From Allantophomopsis cytisporea (lineage: Eukaryota > Ascomycota > Leotiomycetes > Phacidiales > Phacidiaceae), in contig CP103036.1 of the NCBI GenBank assembly GCA_024752435.1, positions 1,674,001 to 1,738,000 of the forward strand: a stretch of DNA of 64,000 nt. Reading direction: 5' to 3'. A program made the translations under genes and the position numbers. Below, piece after piece: positions 57,356 to 64,000 of this stretch (the first letter of the stretch is position 1; each line of letters starts with the position of its first letter). The notes under the pieces are model-generated. The model worked only from the letters and a program-made list of their open reading frames with translations. It was not told the DNA's origin and did no database searches.

Positions 57356-58348
57356 CTAAACACTAGCCACAATCCCCTCCTCAATCCTTCTAATCAACTC
57401 CCTTTCCCGTGGACTCCTAGGACTAGCATCAATGCCCAACAGTGCCGAAATGCTGGTCTTGCCCTTCTCAGCCTCAACAGGGGTCGGCAACTGCCCAGTA
57501 CTAGCCCCAACCGAGCTAGCAGCACTGCACCGCCTCTGTAATACATAAGCCTCGACGCTTGCACAAGTAGCGGCAGTAGCAGGGCTAGTGGCGGGAGTAG
57601 GTGGCGCGTTTGTAGCGACGAGTGATTTCCACGCGTCCTCGAGGAGAGTTGGTGAGATGCCACTGCCGTACTCGGCGGCTATGCGTGCCCAGAAGGCGGG
57701 CTTGTGGGCTGCGTAGAGAGCAAGAAGGCGGGGCTTGTCGACGGAGGAGAAATTTGTTGAGGGGGCGGTTGTGAGAGGGGGTGTGGAGCAGTCGAGGCGG
57801 AGGGGTGGTGAGGCTGGTTGGCGGGGTGGAGAAGGTTTGGGGAGGATAGCGATTGGGTGGGCTTGGAGAGAGGGTTGAGGCGAGGTAAATGGGGGTGGGC
57901 CATGGATGGTTGCTTGCGAGGGCGAGTATGACAGGTAGGTTGGAGGAGGTGTTGTGGAAAGGCGGGTGTGTTGGCTTGAGGTCGAGGTTGAGGAGGCAGT
58001 GGAGTTGGTGCGTTTGCGGCGGTTGGAGCCGTGTGAGAGTTGGTGGTAGTGAAGACGACAGGCGAGCTCGGTCTTTTTGAGGTGCGCTGCGATGTGCTTG
58101 TATGGCATCTTTTGGAGGCGAGTTTGAAGGAGGTATACTTCCTGTTGAATGGTTAGTATACGAGGGCGGGTATGGTGGGGAAAAGAACCTACCTCGTCTT
58201 CGCTCCATGCTCGTCCTCCTCCAGTGGAGGCTGGCTTGCGGTTCTTTTGAATACCGAAGTCGTGACGGTCGATAGTATCGATGGGGGAGTTTTCTTCTGC
58301 TTGTCTGAAGGACTGCACTGAGGTGTTCATCTGGAGTGCCGAAGACAT
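57356..58348 (-). CDS. Myb/SANT-like DNA-binding protein
   Basis: Two exons, 58193-58348 and 57356-58141; 313 residues. The 51-base intron (GTAGGT...CAACAG) is a multiple of three without stops, but splicing restores the Myb-like helix set GRAWSEDEEVYLLQTRLQKM, then PYKHIAAHLKKTELACRLHY and HQLSHG at about residues 45-92; leaving it in would split the motif. The rest is Ser/Thr/Pro-rich, with a second helical segment (PRLLALYAAHKPAFWARIAA) and a C-terminal SALLGIDASPRSPRERELIR. This single Myb-like domain is widespread in filamentous ascomycetes; its role here is unknown, presumably transcriptional. Coding sequence is biased to C on the minus strand. Confidence 0.85.
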   Translation of the reverse strand: MSSALQMNTSVQSFRQAEENSPIDTIDRHDFGIQKNRKPASTGGGRAWSEDEVGSFPHHTRPRILTIQQEVYLLQTRLQKMPYKHIAAHLKKTELACRLHYHQLSHGSNRRKRTNSTASSTSTSSQHTRLSTTPPPTYLSYSPSQATIHGPPPFTSPQPSLQAHPIAILPKPSPPRQPASPPLRLDCSTPPLTTAPSTNFSSVDKPRLLALYAAHKPAFWARIAAEYGSGISPTLLEDAWKSLVATNAPPTPATSPATAATCASVEAYVLQRRCSAASSVGASTGQLPTPVEAEKGKTSISALLGIDASPRSPRERELIRRIEEGIVASV

Positions 58349-61300
58349 GATGATTCGTGATGTATAAAATATAGGGATAAAATGAATTTCAAGTGGTAAA
58401 AAATTCTATGGTAAAACAGGTGTATTGATCCAGCAATCTCGAAGTGAAGTTTGGTAAATAGTTCCAGGCAAGCTGAAGAAGAATATAGTTATAATTGACA
58501 AATTTGTAAATTGGTAAAACGACGATTAAACGACAGTAAAGAGTGTAAGCAGCCAAGCCAGTTGGGCAATTGAAAAGAACGTAAACGAAAAGCTGCGGAG
58601 TAGTGATCAACGTCGAGTGTAGTGAAGAAAGGAAAGGGTGGTAGTGAGGGCGATCAATGCATAATATATCTTTGAGTCAACAACCCATATCTCAGGGAAG
58701 TTGTCGATATGGTTTGGGGCTCATTGCTCTTGCCTGGCCGTGCGCTTCTCAGATGAATACCAAACCGCCAGACCCTGATTGGAAGGGTATAGCTGGTGTT
58801 CCAATCGGTTTCCAATTTTGCAAGGTGGGGACCATTTCCTACTTGCATGGCTCTTGGGAGATCCACTGAGTGTTTCCGCATGCGGATTGTCGCTGGTGAT
58901 CTTAGAGGCGGGGAGGTCAGGTCGACGACATACGTTTGATATTGAACAGCGGGGTGTTCTGTGTTGCGTTACAGCTTCCTCCGACAATCAGACTGAGAGT
59001 CAAGTCAGAACAATGCTACTGGCAGTGTAAACGCTGACGAGCCCAAAGACAGAGAGACCGCAAAAATCGCCCGACGATCTGCGACGCAGTATACTTCAAG
59101 TGTTCGAAGATGAAAGATCCGGTGAACTGAAAGTCATAGTGACCTATTCACAACCCTAGACGAAACTCGCTTTGTGAGATCATATCTGGTAGAGCCTTAG
59201 AAGACCCTGGTCAAGAAACAGCCAAAGCGTGTTACAGTGACCAGCATGGTGAATGAGAAGCGAGAAGCATAACCTTTTTGAGTCGGAGGCTGGACCCAGA
59301 AGACCTCGAGCTACTGAGCGTTACAACGAATGGCCGTTGAGTGCCAGAATCGAGCACGGTCGTCCTGTACTATAAGTCAAACTTTTGCAGCAGCTTATTT
59401 CTGCCGTTTGGCCCGTAAAGCCACAAAACGATCTGGTAGCCTTGGAGATAGTGATGGAAACAAGCCTTGAGAATCTGAGTCAAGGCAAACAATGGCAGGC
59501 TATTTAAAGCTCTATTCAGAGACAAACGTGCGCACGAGTATGGAGAATGGTCATTGCGGACTTCTTTTGAGGTGTGGTGTAGAAAACGTTGGCCACCATT
59601 CACGCTTAGCCAAACGGGTAGGACAGACAATTATGAACGAAGGAAGGCTGTCAAGTCCATGACTCAGGAAATAAAGTAGCCTACCTTTCATACAATGCAA
59701 TGCAATAACAGAAATGAGATGATCATAGACGACCCAAAGAACAATGATCTGTTCACTCAACCGGCTGAGTATAGAGAAGGTGTGAACGTGGAGATTAAAT
59801 TCAACGGAAGGGATATAGACCGACATGAGCATGTTAAGCAAAGAGCGTCCGTGAGAGCAGAGTGCAGACGGACATTTGAAGGGAGCCCATTGAGCACACC
59901 ATCACAGGCAGTCCACCCAGCCTTATGCACTATACGTAGATGTACGTATGTTAGTAGGCCTATATCGTTCATGAGCACAAGAGCAAGAAGCCTTGAGTAA
60001 TATCGATGGGAGTCGAGGGGTATGGAATGGTGGGCAGAATGGTGAGCGTCGCGCCGAAATGTGCATCAAACCTGGGGTGTTGGAGGTTCGATTCGGCCGG
60101 AGGCGAGATCGTCTCAGGGGAGCATATGAGGGGCAGCGCTGGCCGTACCACCAGCAGTCCAGAGTAGCAGAAGTGACCTCAACGCATAAAAAAAACCAGG
60201 TGCGTGAAATGTTAGAGATGTGCGAAAGCTTCCTCAGCACCCGCTGGAGATCTGCTACTATCAAACTCACAGCCCCTGGTTTGTTATGATTTTTCTTTCT
60301 TTTTTCTCTCGAAGGGACATGGTGAAGACATCGGCTCATTGCATGGAATGGTTCAGTGAGCAGGTTTGATGATGTGCCTGCGCGTCTTCAGCCTCGGAAC
60401 AATGATGCTATGTATGTCAGTTGAGGTTAATCTGCAGTGGCATACAGGGAAGAGTGGCGTTTTCGCCGTCGGAGCTGATGGAGCTGAGAAGACTACTGTC
60501 ATTGATGATGTTGGTGATGATGGTATATTGGTGAGTGAGGCGGTGACGAGACTCTAGAATTGCAGTCCAAGCAGTTCCCAATTAGTCCATATTGGCATGG
60601 GCGTGTTTCCGTTTAATGAGACGATAACTCCAAACAAAACAAAAACAATGTGGACACGATCAAAGCAAGAAGCTCGAACGTCAAAGTGCATTGTAGAATT
60701 CCGGCAGAAAATGGATACGAGGTGCCAGAGAGAGGATGCGTGGTGATGCCGTAAGTCGCACGATCGTGAAAAACTCGTGGCAGGTTGGTGGATACTGAGT
60801 TTATGCTGTGGGTGATTGAGTTGGTGTACTCCGTAGTTTATGAATGTATGGATAGAGAAGAAAGTATGAATTCAAGGACTCGGGTCAGCATTATCTCATG
60901 GTGCAAAGTCAAAATTGGATGTATGCATATGTGTAGGTAGGTAGAGTACATATATTTCATGGTGTAGTGGAGTGTATAGCGATGTATACTCTACTTTGTG
61001 GAGCTGAAACTTGAAGTTCAAGAGAGTTCCCTTGAGGTATGGATTGAGATAAGAATAAGGTAAATCCGTCGATAGATGAAATAGATGACATGTCTCGGTA
61101 CCTGCACCGATGGTTATGATATGGTGGATACGTACATACCTCTGGATTGGAAATTGAGTTGGAGATGTAAGAGCATGAGCATCCAAGCACTGAAATCCAC
61201 GGTAACCTACCAACGCCACCATTCATTCAATCACCATCCACTCCCTTCATGAAATCCATCAAACTCTAAGTTCTCTATCTTACTCTGCCTTACCTCCCGG

Positions 61301-62426
61301 AACACGACCTTGGCACTGGAACTGTCATGATGCACTATGGAGACCGGCTATTCCGAGCGCACATGTCCAATTGCTTCCATCCTTCGTATTGACGCAAAGA
61401 AGACTTCGTGATACTTATCTAATCGCGGACTCTGACACCAGATCTTGACTCTGGTTGGACTAGAAAAGGAGGAAACAGATGCGCGTTCGAATTGAAAATC
61501 CTGTTACTCTACTGTCGTTGTCCATTCTCTGCTCCTGTTTCTTTGAATTTCAAGGACTGACCGCTTGCTGATCAGCTCTACCGCGGTATGTGCTGTCAAT
61601 TGGAGAAGGACCAACTATATGTGAGACATGTCACAACTCTTGAATGAACGTCTATAATAACAGTACATATAGGCAACCTCAGAGGTATTACGATACATAG
61701 TCGGTGAAATACTCCGAGCGAATATAGAAGTCTGTGTAAGGTGTGTACGCGTACCAGATGGATGTATATACTCCGTAGATGCGTCAACGCCCAAGACACC
61801 ATGCACATGTACTTACTGTACGTATGTCTGCATATGTACTTCCGATGTAGTGTACGAAGAATTATGGGCGTATAATATGTACAGATACATACATTCGTAC
61901 ATCCATACAGCCATCCAGCCATCCATCCATCCACAAAGCTGTGCTTTGTATGTAATTCATATCAACGGTGAAGGAACACCGAACAGCTATGTATCAGAAG
62001 TCACGACGACAAAGACACGCCCCAAACCCTGCAAAGCCTACAGAGAGTTCATGTATCACCAACACAAACATGTAAGTAAGCTTGTTCTATGCCTGCACCA
62101 CTCTAACGCGAGTAAGCACTGAGCTTTGACAGCGGACAACCGAGTCTATTCGCACAGTCGACACAAATCAATCCCTTTAATCTACGAGAAGGACTGATTC
62201 ACAAAGCAGTCCATACAAAAACCTAGTCCCTCTCCGAATCCATCCTTTCATTCATTTCAAAAACCTCATCTTTCAATCATCCTCAGAGGAAGAACCAATT
62301 ATTCCCTCCCACGGCCCGTATACGAAGTACGTACATAACAACGATGCAGTACACACACCCCACCACGCGCAGCACGAAACTACCTCACACAGCATGATGA
62401 CCTGCAAAGTCCTCCTCCACAAGTGA
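58349..62426. other. Long gene-poor interval
   Basis: About 4 kb. Many short frames are open on both strands (for example 59695-60000 +, 59923-60339 -, 60366-60557 +), but they overlap, lack motifs and have no convincing splice sites. A CCAT repeat lies at 61901-61933. It could contain long leaders or non-coding RNA; I see nothing I can name. Confidence 0.45.
61901..61933. repeat. CCAT-type tetranucleotide repeat
   Basis: Imperfect CCAT/CAGC units ending in three consecutive ATCC repeats, preceded by a run of ACAT words. Confidence 0.7.
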
Positions 62427-62615
62427 TTAGCTTCCTTCCAGCCTCTCACTTCTCCAGACCTCCTCCAAAAACCTAGACATAATCAGCGAATCCCGCAGGG
62501 CCAATAACACGTCCTCACGCGCCCCGACCGGGAGGATAGGCTGGTCTTCGCATTCGCAAGCAATGCACTCCCACATGCACGCAAGCCGCCGGCCCACGGC
62601 CTTATGGAAAGCCAT
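62427..62615 (-). CDS. Possible small protein or exon
   Basis: Not recognised. A 62-residue frame starting MAFHKAVGRRLACMWECIAC and continuing REDVLLALRDSLIMSRFLEE has balanced composition, several Cys and a helical C-terminal half, and local GC content higher than its surroundings. There is no supporting splice site or domain. It could be the last exon of a gene, or chance. Confidence 0.25.
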   Translation of the reverse strand: MAFHKAVGRRLACMWECIACECEDQPILPVGAREDVLLALRDSLIMSRFLEEVWRSERLEGS

Positions 62616-63429
62616 GTATGTCTGAATGTGTGGATATATGTATGGTATAGATGGCGCTCATGCAGCAGCTGTGTGCTTGTGCTGCGCGCTGCCGTCAGGG
62701 AACCGAAGTGCGCCGGAATGAACAGCTCAAGCGCTGTTGTTGTTGACTCCGAGGCGTGAACGGTACGTATTCCGCGTGTGTGTCCTCCGTAGATTGTGCT
62801 CCCTCTCTCTTTAGATTACCCCAGAGTCAGTCACACACGGTACCTTGTACATATTTCTTCTACATAAGCCACTCGAGGTTCGGTGCGATCTACGTACACA
62901 TCTCCATTTCTAGAAGGAAAGTCGAGAGTTTTGTTGTGTCTGCGAAATTGAAAGGTGGCAGGGCTTGGCTATATATTGCTTTCCCAGGCGTTGAGATTAG
63001 TCTCGACTTTTGTGGCCATAATCGGTCATGAATGAATACTTCTGCCGCTATATATATCACCGCTTTCTTTGTACTGTAACATCCAAAGAGTCGATCTTCT
63101 AGTTCTATAATGCCACCGGAACTGTACCTTGTACTGTGTACTCACTCATAAACCACAACAGAACAGCTTGGCGCGAGTCACCACCAATCTAAGATTACCC
63201 ATCTTCCACAACATATACAGGATACAGGATCTTGAAGATCATAATCCCACGAAGTTCCGACCCAATCCACCCAGGTAATAGACCGCAACTCAAGATCAAG
63301 GATACAGAAAATACGCATGCCCAAGTGTTATAAAGGTAACGTGAAAAGACAGTAACACCAAGCACGAGCTCATCACCACGCACCTGGCGATATTGCACTC
63401 CGAAGCATACGTACGTACACGTACACACA
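62616..63429. other. Intergenic with simple ACGTAC-type words
   Basis: About 800 bases without a supported gene; short alternating sequences such as CGTACGTACACGTACAC occur near 63411-63427. Confidence 0.4.
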
Positions 63430-63660
63430 TTACCGTCCGAACCTCAGCGCAAACTCGTGCGTGCGCGTCTTCAGCCCTTCATGCCGCTGTTGCATTCCCC
63501 ATAGCTAGCAAGTGAAATTGCTGAACGAACTTGTCGTGCTATATTCATGGCGGCTTACATGACTGCTTTTCATCTTCTTCGCCGTGACCACTGTGTTTTC
63601 GTTTTTGGACGCGTGGAGCCAGGCACTGGAAGATTGGGGGTTGTTCCAACTATCGCCGTA
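63430..63660 (-). CDS. Possible 3' exons of an unidentified minus-strand gene
   Basis: Two stretches join cleanly: about 63559-63660 reads YGDSWNNPQSSSAWLHASKN and ends ...KKMKSSH before a GTAAGC donor; a 54-base intron ends TTGCTAG; then 63430-63504 reads LWGMQQRHEGLKTRTHEFAL-RFGR and stops at TAA (63430-63432). Intron size and sites are those of the other genes here, and the final peptide looks like a real C-terminus. A TGA just upstream means further exons must exist beyond 63660, possibly outside the window. A plus-strand frame (63547-63828) overlaps but has no motif. Family unknown. Confidence 0.35.
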
Positions 63661-63864
63661 ACTTCACACGACAGATTCACCGGCAACCAAAGTGTGGCAC
63701 GCCGTTTCGCATGGCAGAAAATCTTCCGACTGGGACTATGTGATTGTTTAGATTCCGAAGTCGCACAATGTTACGGAGTTGAGAGAGATGTCCGGAGATC
63801 GGGAGGGTGGTATTCTATTCTTCCGTAGTGGGCTTTTGGATGTACTGTACACAATGTACGGAAG

Positions 63865-63894
63865 TATGTATGTATGTGTGTACATACATACATA
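63865..63894. repeat. TATG/CATA inverted microsatellite
   Basis: TATGTATGTATG on the left faces CATACATACATA on the right, giving arms of about 12 bases around a short TGTG/TA centre. It could extrude a hairpin. Confidence 0.75.
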
Positions 63895-64000
63895 TCAGGG
63901 AGGAGATTAAGGACAGGTATATTGAGGAGGACGACACCACTAGATTCTCGATGGCGTATAACTGACTGTGCTACCACCATTTCTTTACATGGACTCTCTG

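Noticed and set aside
57585..58208. 207-residue Pro/Ser-rich minus-strand frame
   Set aside because: It is an alternate frame of the low-complexity part of the Myb-like gene; only the other frame contains the Myb motif.
1..64000. CRISPR array, bacterial operons or insertion sequences
   Set aside because: No regular spaced repeats or transposase motifs; intron-rich eukaryotic genes throughout.
1..64000. Secondary-metabolite cluster
   Set aside because: No polyketide synthase, NRPS, clear terpene synthase or P450 was seen; the transporters and transcription factors belong to unrelated families.

Overview
The window is nuclear DNA of a filamentous ascomycete. Genes carry short GT-AG introns (about 45-80 bases), intergenic spaces are 0.2-5 kb, and products are typical of Pezizomycotina: SEA-complex Rtc1, Srs2, Atg12, cactin, Hmt1-type ABC transporter, kinesin-8. 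Several secreted pectin and arabinan enzymes suggest a plant-associated species, perhaps a leotiomycete; that placement is inference from gene style, not a database match.

Layout. 0.4-3.3 kb: a protein joining two cyclic-nucleotide-binding domains, an F-box and leucine-rich repeats (+). 5.6-8.8 kb: kinesin-8 (-). 9.5-10.7 kb: a protein with two SUMO-like domains, each ending in Gly-Gly (-). 10.7-12.6 kb: gene-free, purine-rich top strand with a GAAGTT array. 12.6-13.8 kb: a hypothetical gene followed by decayed coding sequence. 14.1-17.0 kb: an ERD2/KDEL-receptor-like protein (+) and a ZIP zinc transporter (-). 18.0-21.1 kb: Hmt1-type ABC transporter (-). 23.6-29.5 kb: Rtc1/WDR24 and cactin (+). 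30.7-32.2 kb: forkhead factor (+). 32.2-35.4 kb: no intact gene, but coding relics. 35.5-37.0 kb: GH28 polygalacturonase (+). 38.2-38.7 kb: a three-exon ATG12 gene (-). 39.8-40.6 kb: a secreted amidotransferase-like gene broken by one stop codon (-). 41.6 kb: intron-containing tRNA-Glu. 42.3-46.2 kb: RidA/Mmf1 (+) and Srs2 (-), converging. 47.7-49.8 kb: GH51 arabinofuranosidase (+). 50.1-52.7 kb: a fungal STAND/ankyrin-like protein with an apparent frameshift (+). 53.2-54.0 kb: cytochrome oxidase Cox4 (+). 55.4-56.3 kb: rhamnogalacturonan acetylesterase-like enzyme (+). 57.4-58.3 kb: Myb/SANT-like factor (-). 58.3-64.0 kb: gene-poor, rich in short repeats, with possible terminal exons of one more minus-strand gene.

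How the genes relate. There are no operons. The one functional theme is plant cell-wall breakdown: GH28, GH51 and the acetylesterase attack pectin backbone, arabinan side chains and acetyl decorations, and lie within 21 kb but are separated by housekeeping genes. A second thread is ubiquitin-like biology (tandem SUMO-like protein, Atg12, F-box protein). Srs2 is normally recruited by SUMO-modified PCNA, so SUMO biology touches it too, but no physical link is implied. Exon borders were placed by hand from GT/AG sites, frame continuity and family motifs.
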